Shown: positions 12,162 to 22,984 of the stretch, in pieces | Layout: every line of letters starts with the position of its first letter | How positions within the stretch are numbered: position 1 is the stretch's first letter | The notes under the pieces: generated by a model | The model's input: only the letters and a program-made list of their open reading frames with translations | What the model was told of the DNA's origin: nothing | Database searches by the model: none | Program-made: the position numbers and the translations under genes | Origin: Liquidambar formosana | Taxonomy: Eukaryota > Streptophyta > Magnoliopsida > Saxifragales > Altingiaceae | Length of the DNA stretch: 64,000 nt | Assembly (NCBI GenBank): GCA_039720395.1 | Contig: CM077833.1 | Location: 19,343,133-19,407,132, forward strand | Direction: 5' to 3'

Positions 12162-14563
12162 TGTGTTGCATCCTGCCAGATGACTCAAGAGTACAGCAAA
12201 ATTGCCATGGCACTTGCCTCTGGTCGAAGGTTAGCCCTAGCCCCATTTTTGCTAGGCCATCTGTATCGGGGATGCTATGATGTGGTGAAGAGCAGGTTAG
12301 TGCCTGGTGGGGGGCCTTTTTGGATCCTGCAATTCTGGTTGTATGAGTACTTCCCAGAGGTAACCCAAAGTCTTCCAGCAGACAATCCATCGAACTGTTA
12401 TGGAGGCCGTTGGTTCGGCGCTTCTACAGAAGCCCTTTCGTTTGCCTCCTTTTTTTCTGCTTTCTTCAGTCTCTCCCTAGACCGTCCATCAGAACTGTTT
12501 TTTCCTTTTGGCTGACGGGAATTTGGCCCAGAATGGTTCATTGTCCCTTTTGATGAAAATGCTAAAGACAATCAGGATGTTTGGGCTGCTTACTTGACAG
12601 TGAGGGACTTACACTTTGCAGGAAACTTCGACAAGAAGAATCTGAAAGTTGGGGTAGAGATTTATTCCCCAAATCTAGTGTGCCGTCAATTCGGCTTCAC
12701 CTAGATGATTGCAGTTCCCCCTTGCATTTTCACTTTAAATTCTGACCCTGCTGAGAGATTGATCATTGCTGAGGAATCAACTTTGTTCCAAATAGACGAA
12801 GAGTATAACAAGGCCGTTCTGGTCTCCCGAGTCACATCTCTTCCCCAGTCTCCATCGGCCATACCGCCCTTCAAACACTGGTGGGGAATTTGTTTCAAGA
12901 ATATTGCCACACGCTCCGAACAGGAATATTTGTCAAAGTTTTCTCCTCCCGATAATCTGATGAAGAGCAAACTGCCCCCTGAGCTTAAGAAGGGTAAATG
13001 GAAAAAAGGTACGGCCTATGACCATCTTAAAACCATTAAAAAGTATGAAAAATTTTACAAAATCAAGTGGAATCCCACTGAGTCAGAGACCGATGCAGAA
13101 GAGAGACGTGAGATAGCCTTTGAAAAGATCCTGGCTGCTCACGAAATATCTTGCCTTGTCCGTTGGTCTAGAGACAAACGGCTGTATGGATCCCAAATTT
13201 CTAGTGACCCTTCTTCTTATATGATTCCTTTTAGAAAACCTTTACCTCCTGTTCCAACGGCCAAGTTTGCCATGGCCGATAGGGTTTTCACTCCCCGCAA
13301 AAGGAATGAGGACGAAGTTGAGTTCTTTGGTAGTTTTGCCACTGCCTTCGATCTCAACATCCCGAAAGACATTCTTCAGGCTGTTCCAGACCTTACCATC
13401 CCTATAGGTATCTGATTTTGTATATATGAAACTGTTACCTTGTCTCTAGTCCCTTTGCTAATGGCTCTTTTATTTCAGGAGTTGCCAAAGCTACTACTTC
13501 AAGTCAGGCTACCTCTACTAATGTTGAGGAAGAGGAAGAAGACGAGGAAGGAGAAGAACCTGAACCCGAAGCTCCTCCCAAGACTCCCTTCAAGAAAAGC
13601 CGTGTGAAATCCACTACAGCCACCACTTTGAAAGGGCGAGGACCAGGCCTTAGAAAAAGAAAGGTTGAAGAAGTTTCTGATACCAAGACTGAAGCCACGG
13701 CCTCTTCCAACAGCCCGAAGAATAAGAAACCCAGCAAAGCAGCTGCCCCAGTGAATGAACCGACTCCACCTCCTGCATCACCAATCTCCGTGAATAAAGA
13801 AACAGTGACTCCCCTTGCTCCTACAGCCCCTACTCCTGCTACCAGTCCAATCATTGAAGTGCCAGATGATGTTGACAGCTGGTTAGCCTCTTTGGAAGAC
13901 ACACCATTGGTTAAATCTTCACCTTCAGTCAGCACCACCAATACCCTTGTGGGAATCAAGATCGACCAAGTGAAAGCCCGGTTCAAGGAATTACTCTCCA
14001 TCGGTCTTCCTGATTTGACTGTTGAACTTGTCTCCGAACTGGTAGATTGTTATGAGACTCTAGCCTCTACAAACGACCTTGGCCTCAAGATGACTCCATT
14101 GGCTAAAAAGATTTCTGAGTTACCTTAATTGATAACCAAATATCAATCTGCCTCTAACATTATTGATGAAGCCCGTTCGTTTGAAGTGGAGAGGAAAAGC
14201 TTGAAAGGTAAGATTGTGAACGCCGCTGAAGAAGTCAAGTCTGCTAAAGCCTCCTTGGAAAAGATACTCCCTGAAAGGCTACAACACTAGGAGGAACTTG
14301 ACAGGTTGAACCGTGAAATTGAGGTGCTGATGCTGAAGAAACAAAGCACTGAAACGGAACTAGCTGCTATCGCTGCAAAAGAAGAAAGACTTGAAAAGCA
14401 CAAGCGCGAGTGATTCAGAGCTGCTGATGAACTCCGCACTAGCTTTGTGGCTGCTGGTCCTGCTGCAGCTACCTGGAAAGACAAACAGGAGAAGGCCACT
14501 GCTGAATTGATTAGTCTGGATATAGACTGGTCTTCTTTGCAATTTGCTTTTTCTGATATGTAG
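12162..14563 (+). pseudogene. Antisense plant-mobile-domain (PMD) gene in the Tat element
   Basis: The plus strand, opposite to gag-pol, encodes a protein with the PMD signature: SGRRLALAPFLLGHLYRGC, then GGPFWILQFWLYEYFP and EFGPEWFIVPF. PMD proteins (MAIN/MAIL family and relatives) are nuclear proteins linked to silencing and genome stability, and PMDs also occur in Tat-type elements. An intron with good sites (13408-13478, GTATCT...TTTCAG) restores one frame across it (GGA codon). Downstream come an acidic run (EEEEEDEEGEE), a basic segment with RKRK, a Pro/Thr-rich linker and a coiled coil to a TAG at 14561. Stops at 12513, 12702, 14126, 14288 and 14411 are each explained by one C-to-T or G-to-A change. 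The 5' end is deleted into the LTR, so no start codon remains. Confidence 0.85.
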
Positions 14564-14638
14564 GCCGTTTGATACACTGGAATTTGGGTTTTATTTTTGT
14601 TTCCTCCCTTTTTATATCGGCCTTGTCGTTTAACTGTT

Positions 14639-16465
14639 TTACTGTGGATGATCCTGAATGGCCTCCCACACTGTGGGATAATATTTCTTTAAATAACGGC
14701 CGTTGATTGCTTTTACCTGTTTTCCAGAAGATAATTCTTCCAAAGCATACGCGCCTCCTGGTATAACGGTTTTAATTTTAAATGGGCCTTCCCAGGTTGG
14801 TGACCATTTCCCAAAAACTGGGTCTTTGGTACCTAAAGGGAGGATGACCTTCCAAACCAAATCTCCTACCTGAAAGGCCTTGAACTTGATCCTTTTGTTG
14901 TAGGCGCAGGCCATCTTCTTTTTCTGGACTTCAGTTGAATCCAACGCCCTTAGCCTTTCTGCCGATAGATTCTCCAACTCAACTATCATTGCCTCTGTGT
15001 ATTCTGATGGTAGTAACTTCTCCTAAAAGGCTACCCGCAAAGATGGCACCGTTACCTCCATGGGGAGAATCGCGTCATGCCCATAAGTTAGAGCGTAGGG
15101 CATTGTCCGGATGCTCTCTTTGTACGACGTCCTATATGCCCACAATACCTCAGACAATAGTAGGTGCCATTCATGGGGTTTATCCTCCATCATTTTCCTC
15201 ATTGTATTTTTCAATGTCTTGTTGGCTGCTTCCACCAGGTCATTTGCATGTGCGTAATAGGGCATTGAATTGGTCAATCGAATGCTATACTCCTATGCAA
15301 ATGCCTTGACTTGATCTCCAACAAATGCCGTGGCCTGGTCAGTATTGATTGTTTCGGGCAGACCAAATCTGTGGATGATATGCTCTTTGATGAAGCGAAT
15401 AACCACCCCTTGATCCACTGAACTTCTAGGCATGGCCTCCACCCATCTGGTAAAATAATCTGTCCCCACAATTATAAAACCATGACGTCCTGAAGAAGGA
15501 GGAAAAATCTTACCAATGACGTCAATAGCCCATCCCCTGAATGGCCATGGCTTAATAATGTACTGCAGCTCTATAGCAGGAGCATGCTGGACTGGCCCAT
15601 GCGCTTGGCAGGCCTTGCAACCCTTCGCATAGTTGATGCAGTCTTGAACAATTGTTGGCCAATAATGTCCATGCCTTCTGATCAGCCACCGCATCTTGAT
15701 CCCCACCTGGTGAGCTCCACATATTCCTTCATGAACTTCCGCCATCACAAGCAACAATTCCTCTTCACCAAGGCATCTAAGCAAAAGCCCATCATGGCCT
15801 TTCCTATACAGCTCCCCTTCATAGATAACGTATTGCGTGGCTGCCAACCTGACCTTTCTGTTGTATGTACCTCCTGGGTTCAGCAACCTCTTCATGATAG
15901 GGGTTCGCCAGTTATCGACCTCTTGCTCGATGGCCATCACTTCAAAATTGATACTTCTTTCTTTTACTGAGGGCAGAATCCGTTTTTCAACTACAACAGC
16001 CCTCCTATCATCCTCTTCCTTGATTTTTAGCCCTGAGGCCAACTGAGCTAACTCATTAGCCTCTTTGTTAAATTCCCTTGGCCTATGTTTCAGCATTACA
16101 TCATCAAACATATCCAACAGCTGAGAGGCCGTTGTCATATATGGCATTAATGACCAAGAATTACATTTAAACGTCCCTGCCAATTGATTGATAATTAGCT
16201 GGGAATCTCCAACGATCTCCACATTCTTCACATTCATTTCCAGAATTATTTCCAACCCAATAATCAAGGCCTCATATTCAGCCTGATTATTGCTACATTC
16301 AAAGTCCAACTTAAAAGAATATTCATACTTCTGCTCATTAGGAGCAGTCAAAACAATCCTTGCCCCGCTTTTCTTGTCAGTCCTAGACCCATCAAATTCC
16401 AACCTCCATGGGACCAAACTGGTACAACCTAAGTCCACTTCTATCTCGGTTTCATCCAAATCCAT
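14639..16465 (-). pseudogene. Tat archaeal-type RNase H and integrase
   Basis: The N-terminal part (about residues 20-150) is a second RNase H: FDGSRTDKKSGA, NNQAEYEAL and GDSQLIINQL supply the D, E, D catalytic positions; the fourth acidic site reads NEL. It is followed by the integrase zinc-binding region (HEGICGAHQ, CKACQAHG), the catalytic core (WAIDVIGKI, TDYFTRWVEA, NTDQATAF) and a C-terminal segment (FQVGDLVWKV, WEGPFKI) ending at a TAA at 14639. In-frame stops at 15293 and 15023 look like CAG to TAG. The second RNase H is joined to RT upstream across a one-base loss near 16470. Integrase inserts the DNA copy into the genome; this one cannot be made whole. Confidence 0.9.
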
Positions 16466-16584
16466 TGGTGATTAGCCAGAAAATCAGCCAACACTTGCCC
16501 CTTTACAGCCCGCTGGGGAACATGCCTCAAAGCATATCCCGAGACTATGAATGCCCAACGGCCTATCCTGCTTCTGGCTATTGG

Positions 16585-17796
16585 TCAAGACAACATATAT
16601 TTGACCAAATCGCTCTTAGAGATAACCGATACAGTAGTGTTTGAAAAATAATGCTGCAATTTATGTACAGAATAGTAAATGACATAACAGAATTTTTCAA
16701 TAGCTGAATAACGTTTTTCTGTACATGTAAAAGTTTTGCTCAAATAATAAACAGCCTGCTCGTGTCCCTGATCGTTAACCTGGGCTAACATTGCCCCTAT
16801 TGAAGCTTCAGCCGCTGCTACATATAAACGCAGCCCGCGGCCTGGAGATGGGGGTATCAGGACTGGCGGCGTTGTTAAGTACTCTTTTATCTTGTCAAAG
16901 GCCTTCTGATGCTCGGCCTCCCACACAAACTCTTTTGTCGCCCGTAATTTCAGTAACAGCGTAAAAATATTGATTTTTCCTGCAAGGTTTGAGATAAATC
17001 TTCGTAAGAAATTTATTTGGCCAAGGAACCTCTGTAATTCTTTTTTATTTTGTGGAGGTTTGGCCTGCATAATCGCCCTTGCTTTATTTTTATCCACTTC
17101 AATGCCTCTTTGGTGAACCAGGAAACCAAGAAAATTCCCTGCTTTCACCCTAAAGGCACATTTCAAAGGGTTGAGCTTCAACTTGTGATGTCGCATTCTA
17201 ATAAAGGCTTTTCTAAGATTATTCAAATGGCTGTGAGTTCCATTTGACTTTACAACAATATCATCAACATATACTTCTAGAAATTTGCCAATCATGTCAT
17301 GAAAGATAACATTTATAGCCCGTTGGTAGGTAGCACCAGCATTTTTTAAACCAAAGGGCATTACTTTCCATGCATATACCCTTATTGCCCCGGGGCACCT
17401 AAAGGCCATTTTATAGACATCGTCTTCATCAATGAAGATTTGGTTATAACCAGAGTGGCCATCCATGAATGATAAGATTTCATGTCTGGCTGCTCGATCT
17501 ACCATTAAATCTGCCATGGGCATTGGGTATTCATCCTTGGGGGTAGCTAAATTAATATTTCTGAAATCTACGCATACCCTAAGTTTCCCATTTTTTTTTA
17601 TTACTAGGACTACATTAGATATCCAATCGGCGTACCTTATGGGTTGGATGAACCTAGCCTTCAATAGCTTTTCAATCTCCTCTTTGATCATTTGAGTGAC
17701 TTCAGCTGTCATTCTCCTCGGGGGCTGTTTATACGGCTTGAATCCTGGCTTTACTGGTAAGCGATGCTCTACCAACTTCCAGTCCAGCCCTGGCAT
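16585..17796 (-). pseudogene. Tat reverse transcriptase and RNase H
   Basis: It begins at the connection to the protease spacer (MPGLDWKLVEHRLP) and contains RT motifs: LRVCVDFRNIN, the SFMDGHSGYNQI palm aspartate, MPFGLKNAGATYQRA and the active-site box YVDDIVVKS. The RNase H tail follows (AAEASIGAMLAQ, YYLSKTF, YSAIEK). The upstream end is a TAG at 17809 where related elements have Trp (FAW-type), and the downstream end is a TGA consistent with CGA. These enzymes copy the element RNA into DNA in the cytoplasmic particle. Confidence 0.93.
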
Positions 17797-17808
17797 CTCG
17801 TGGTAGTT

Positions 17809-18096
17809 CTATGCAAAACAATCTCGGTATTCTTTGAGTAGTGCTACCAATTCTTTCTTGAACTCTTCCGGTAGCAACTGGCTGACGAATGTTGGCCTCT
17901 TGTCATTTTCATCTCCTAAATTGACTTCTTCTAGAGGATCCTGGACATCGGCCTTCAGGTCATCCATTTTGGCCGGTGCTGCTTCCAATTCCTCTAAACC
18001 AATCATGTCTTCTTCCTCGGGTTCCTGCCCATCTTCTTCAGTGATGCATTCAGCCTCAGCAATGTCGTAGAGGCTTTCTTCAGTGACGTAAACCAA
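17809..18096 (-). pseudogene. Tat acidic spacer between protease and RT
   Basis: This 95-residue frame (VYVTEESLYDIAEAE, then EEDGQEPEEED, ending LLKEYRDCFA) is the usual acidic linker before Gypsy RT. It is in the RT frame but separated by the stop at 17809, and is out of frame with the protease, so one indel lies near 18100-18160. Confidence 0.75.
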
Positions 18097-18158
18097 AAGC
18101 TTTCAAGACAAGGCCGCCATTAACCTATCTCGCTCAATTTCTTCAGGGTGCATTGACA

Positions 18159-18950
18159 TTACAACACTTCCTCGATTATATAGCTAGGTTTCGGCCTATA
18201 TGGGATCAACATATTAGGCCGTTGTACCTCTTGAAATACTCTCTCCACCGCTTTCTTTGGGAAAAACTCAGATTTGCTGGTTACAGGTTGTGGCGTCCCG
18301 TATTTATCTTCCTTGGTAAATGTTATTGGGCCAACTTCCTCACCATATAGATGTGCCCCTGCCACGTTTGACATTACCAAGAATGGTCTTTGATCTGCCC
18401 AGACAATCTCCACTTTATCACCATTCCAGAACACTAGAAATTGGTGTAAGGATGATGGGATGCACCAATTCGAGTGTATCCAGTCACGTCCTAAAAGAGC
18501 GTTGTATGATGAGGAAGAATCCACCACAAAGAAGGCGGATAAGCATTCCTTGTTACCCACAGCCAGTGACACTGGTAGAATCCCTCTAGTCCTTGTTATG
18601 CCCCCTGCGAAATTAGCTACTGTTACCTTCGAAGGAATCAGATCGCTCTCTGTCTTTCCCAACTTTCTTAACATGCCCGTTGGAAGGATGTTTACTGCTA
18701 CTACATTATCCACCAACACTTGGCTTACAGGGCTTCCATTCATGTGGACTTTGATGTACAGCGGCTTCAAGTGCTGGGTCATTTTTTCCGCAGGTTTTTC
18801 TAGGACTATCTTTTCTACTCCCTTTTCCCCTGCTTCAACCACCGCACTCACCAAGGCTGCTGGTGGGTCAATTGCATCCTCCACTTCACTTGCTACGCGA
18901 ACTTCTTGCCCACTCTTGGCCTGGAAGGTTGCCGGGAGAGTAAACACCAT
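18159..18950 (-). pseudogene. Tat aspartic protease region
   Basis: The retroviral-type protease motif appears as VLVDNVVAVNILP, followed by the flap-like region and the second motif SYNALLGRDWIH. The catalytic triplet, normally D(S/T/N)G, reads DNV, so the Gly is replaced and activity is doubtful even without the frame breaks. It is in frame with the upstream segment, being separated only by a TAA at 18972. The protease would cut Gag-Pol into mature proteins. Confidence 0.85.
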
Positions 18951-18971
18951 GTTGCACCCTAGGACTGGTGG

Positions 18972-21818
18972 TTATGAACCAAATTGGATGCTGTAAGAAT
19001 CTTGAACGTTCTCATCCAGGACTTCTCCCTCTACAGCGTCTTCTTCTGGCTGTTCACTTTTACTTTCGGTTTCAATGACTTGCTCAACCCTATTGCCATG
19101 TGGTTGCTCTTCTTGCCACCTTCTAGCTGCTGATCTGTATCGCTGCATCCTCCTTCTCTGAGTTCTCGTGGCTGGCAATGGGAACTTCGGGTGTTGCAAC
19201 CTGTTCCAAACATCCGGCCTGACCAGTGGTGGTTTTACCATCCTCGGTGTGCTAGAAAATTCTCTTTTTACTGCTTTGGACGTGCCTCTGCGTACAGGTG
19301 TTTCTTGCTCTGCCTCAAACGTCCTTCGCACTACCAATGATGGACCCTGTTGATTTTGGACTTTCTGCCAAGTCCACTTTCCTACAGGCCGTTGTGCCAG
19401 TGGTGGAACAGGACTCCTGCATTGACGACACAAAGCTATGTTGGTGATGATAAAGAAACTTGTCCCTCTGGTAAGGTGCTTTAATTCTCGGACCCTCTGC
19501 TGGTTGATCGTCCTTAATTACAGGCAATTCCTTTGCATCCGCACCAACAACTGTTACCCCAGGCTTTTGTAGCAGAAGCCCCTCGATGTCTTTCACTTCA
19601 AAGGTTAGCGCACCACTGGCAATGGCCTTCTGCACCAAATCTTTGAAAACCCGACAATGAGAAGTATCGTGGGTTTTAACCCCGTGCCATCTGCAGAATG
19701 GCTGCTCTATGGTTGCTTCTTTGCATCCAGCTGGTATGGCGATAAATCCAATGGCCAATAGATGATCGAAGATGTCATCGGCCTTCGTCTCATCAAAACC
19801 ATACTTTTTAGATGGTCTTTAATATGGAAAAGGTCGTTTGGCCTCTTCCTGTTTCTCTTCACCTCGGCCAATCAAACTCCTCAAGTCAGCAGCCACCATG
19901 TTCATGCCTACCATAGACGCAAATGGGTCCATCTCAACGACCATTTCGTCCTTGGCTTTTTCTGGGAACCTCAGCATTCTCCTCTCAATGTTTTCCTGTA
20001 TCACATTTCGAAAAATCACACAATTGTTAGTAGTATGCGACTTAACACCATGCCATTTGCAAAATTGGTCGGCATCTTTAGTTGGTATGCTGTGCCCTGC
20101 TAATAGCTTAATGTATTTAGCAGCTAAAAGATGATTGAAAATCTCACTGGCTTTTGTGATATCGAAAGTGTATTTTCTACCACCGTCCATCATTGTTCTT
20201 TTTATGTTTTGGGACGGCGGGATTTCTACTTCTTTTTTCAATAAAGCAGGACATATCATTGGCTTTTGGCCAATAAGCTCTGCCAAATCAAGTTCATAAT
20301 TGGGATCTTGATAGTAAGTCCTAAAAGAAGAGTTCCTTCTTTGTTCTTCCTCTTTTAAAAGCCTCTCATACCTAGAGGCATGTGTTGATAGCTCATAGAG
20401 ATCAACAAAACTCATTCCTTCAAACTTCTTACGGAGCTCAAACTCAAGGCCGTTTTGGGCTAACCTCACGAACTCATGTTCGGGCAAGGTAGCACGGCAC
20501 CTAGTTTTGGCTTTTTTAAACCTGGCAAGATATTGTTCAGCAGTCTCTCCAGATATATGTCTAAACCTGGACAAATCAGCCATGGTTATCTCGGGCTTCG
20601 ATCTATGGTAATGCAAATGGAAAAGTGACTCCAATTCTGTTCATGTGTTGAAGGATTCAGGTGGTAGAGTAATGTACCAAGAAAAAGCATCACCTGTCAA
20701 AGAGTTAGCAAATAATCGCAGTTTGTAATAATCATTGTTAGCTAATTCCCCACATTGGATTGTGAAACGGCCAATATGTTCCACTGTAGACCATCGTTCT
20801 CTTTCTCCTGAAAACAAAGTGAAATCTGGACACCTAAATCCCCTAGGGAATTCATGGTAACGGTCTATCCATTCTGGATATGGCTTCTTGTATACTGGTC
20901 TATTAGCCCGAGGAACCCCACCTGCATGTTCTTGTATCATATTCAAAACCTCATTACGATCTATGAGACCATTTACAGGCTGTGCGTGGCCTCCTTGGCC
21001 AAACGCCTGCCCATAATTTTCTAAAGGTGGATTCAGGTAGCCAGGTGGTCTAGGAAAAACATTGGGTTGACCATAAGGCATTGGTTAGTTATAGTACCCC
21101 ATAGGCGGCCTATTATCAAACCCTTGGTTATATTCCACATGTGATTGATTTCTGTTTGCCCTGAAATTGCCTTCATACAATGGATTTATTATATTCTCAG
21201 GCTCTTTTCCTTTCCCCAAACCTTGGCCATGGACAACCATGTTTTGGCCGTTTGTCTGACTAAAACTACGGCCAAATTGGTCAGCACTATTAAAGCCGTA
21301 ATTCACATTGCTTTTCTTACCCCCTCCCCCCTGGAAGTCTCGGCCTTATCTGATTGGCCGTTTCTAAATGGAGGTGGAACATAAACCTTCTCATCCTCAA
21401 GCCGTTGGCCTAAGACATTCGTCTGGGAGACAAATCCCTCCTGAGACTTTTGCAAAACACTATAATCACCTGGCCCTAGTTCTTTAACATGTTTCTCCTT
21501 ACCCAACCCATTTTGATTGTTCAAGGTGGATACTAACGTGGCCAATTGTTCACATAGTGTGTCTAACTTGTCCAGTTTGTCTAGCTTGTCCAGTTTGTCT
21601 AGCTTGCTACCCAATACATCAATCTTTGATCCTAGAGTGTTCCCCATGTGGCTGACTTCAGAAGGGAGGGTGTTCAACCCATGCATTGATTCTGCCACGT
21701 CTCTAATGGTCTCATCTGCTATAAAAGTTTCTTTTAGCAGATATTCCTCTTGATGTGATTCCTCTGTTGGCGGCTGGCCATCAGAGGTTCCTACGGTACT
21801 CCTAGTCTTTCTTGACAT
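18972..21818 (-). pseudogene. Tat gag polyprotein, broken
   Basis: The start is the ATG at 21818, 37 bases inside the LTR. N-terminal residues include a short LDK repeat (LDKLDKLDKLDKLD) encoded by a tandem DNA repeat near 21558-21605. The capsid-like Retrotrans_gag domain follows (WIDRYHEFPRGFRCPDF, TLFSGE, LTGDAFSWYITLP, then FRHISGETAEQYLARF). Two related cysteine/histidine segments (FCKWHGVKSHTTNNC and FCRWHGVKTHDTSHC) come next. In-frame stops at 21085, 20641 and 19819 fit CAA to TAA or TGG to TGA. A frameshift lies in a G-run near 21320 and another near 19400-19430. Confidence 0.85.
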
Positions 21819-21854
21819 CGTGTCTACCCTGTCCCACCGGGCATGCCAAAAAGG

Positions 21855-22640
21855 TGTTCACACTAAAAATGTTGCAGGCGTGCCAAGGCTCGAAAGCCTA
21901 AAGATCATGTGACCACGACCCCACAGCACCTCCTAGGCCGTTGAATTCAAGTCCGTTGGCCTCAAATGCCTATTTAGTCACTGTTTGCGATTGTGATTGA
22001 AATATAGATCAGGCAATTGACGAGAGATAGGGGTTCTTCTCTCTGTGGTTCGAAATTAAGCTGTGATTCTAACTTAAATTAATGTCTAATGCAAACAGAA
22101 TTTACCACAATGTATTTGAAAGAATTGCAAAGAAAAGTACTTTGTTTACTAAATAAAACTTACAGAAATCAGCAAAGTGTTCAGATTGAAGTCCGATCCA
22201 AGCATGAAACGAGCAAGATTGCTAAGAAGCTATTAACAGAATTAAATTTGAGAAAAGCTAAGAAGCTAAGTTGAATGTAAATTGGATTTCCTGAGTAGGA
22301 TTTGTGTGTTGGTTGTGGAACCCCTTCTTTGGTCTTCTCCCTTGTCCTTTATACAGTATCAAGCCCCACGTATGTGTCTTCCTTGTAGCAACTGCCATGG
22401 CGTTGGTATTAATGGGCTTCACTCTTGGTGCAACCTCGCCCCAAAAAGCTCCAGTCTCATCCCCATTCCCCTGATCGTGATAGAATTCTACTGACCCACT
22501 ACCCTTATTTTTCTCACACGTCCCTCTTGACTTGGTCAAACATTTATCTCCTCTTAACTGAAACCTTTCACCATCTTCATCCTATCTGGCAGGACTATCC
22601 CACGTGACTTTACTTTACAAAACAAAACCACATCCTGACA
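21855..22640 (-). repeat. 5' LTR of the Tat element
   Basis: On the minus strand it starts TGTCAGGATGTGG and ends GTGTGAACA, about 786 bp, directly before the gag leader. It is the longer, complete partner of the LTR at 11612-12161. Its outer end abuts a Copia gag reading frame. Confidence 0.85.
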
Positions 22641-22984
22641 AATTTAATTTTTAGGCGGAAACAATAAGTATCAGATTTTGGTCCATATTTATCCTCAAGA
22701 GCATTCATGATTTCTTTTGCAGACTTAAAATTCTCATAGAGAGGAATTAAATCATCTTGCATATGATTTAAGATGGATGCTCTTGCGAACATATCATCTT
22801 CCTCCCACTTTTCTTTTAATTTCAAAGTGTTTGGGTCATCTGAAATTTCTATTGGTTTTTCTTTTGTGAGAACATATAGGGTCTTTTCATGTATTAAGAG
22901 AAATGAAATTCTCCTTTTCCAAATTCGAAAGTTTACATTATTTAATTTTTCTATTTTAACTGTGTCAAACATAGCCTTTGCCAT
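22610..22984 (-). pseudogene. Second Copia element: N-terminal gag fragment
   Basis: A frame opening MAKAMFDTVKIEKLNNVNF with FRIWKRRISFLL and IMNALEDKYGPKSDTY is the UBN2-type gag of a Copia element. The conserved part ends near 22660, beside the Tat LTR, and the last 15-20 codons (to 22610) are read from junction and LTR sequence. The remainder of the element is not found on the far side of the Tat element, so it was deleted rather than merely interrupted. Confidence 0.8.

Larger units (their letters stand above)
11612..22640 (-). mobile_element. Tat-lineage Ty3/Gypsy retrotransposon, degenerate
   Basis: LTR-like ends flank minus-strand gag, protease, RT, RNase H, a second (archaeal-type) RNase H and integrase in Gypsy order. 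The second RNase H between RNase H and integrase is diagnostic of the Tat lineage. A plus-strand plant-mobile-domain gene lies between integrase and the 3' LTR. The two LTRs match over 550 aligned bases with about ten differences, all transitions, so insertion was recent, yet about a dozen in-frame stops and several frameshifts have killed the proteins. No target duplication is visible (ATACT on the left, AATTT on the right), implying rearrangement of at least one end. A primer-site candidate follows the 5' LTR at 21832-21852 (minus). Confidence 0.92.

Noticed and set aside
13504..14001. 165-residue minus-strand frame rich in Gly, Ser and Val.
   Set aside because: It is the antisense of the PMD gene's acidic and Pro/Thr-rich region; no domain or start context supports it.
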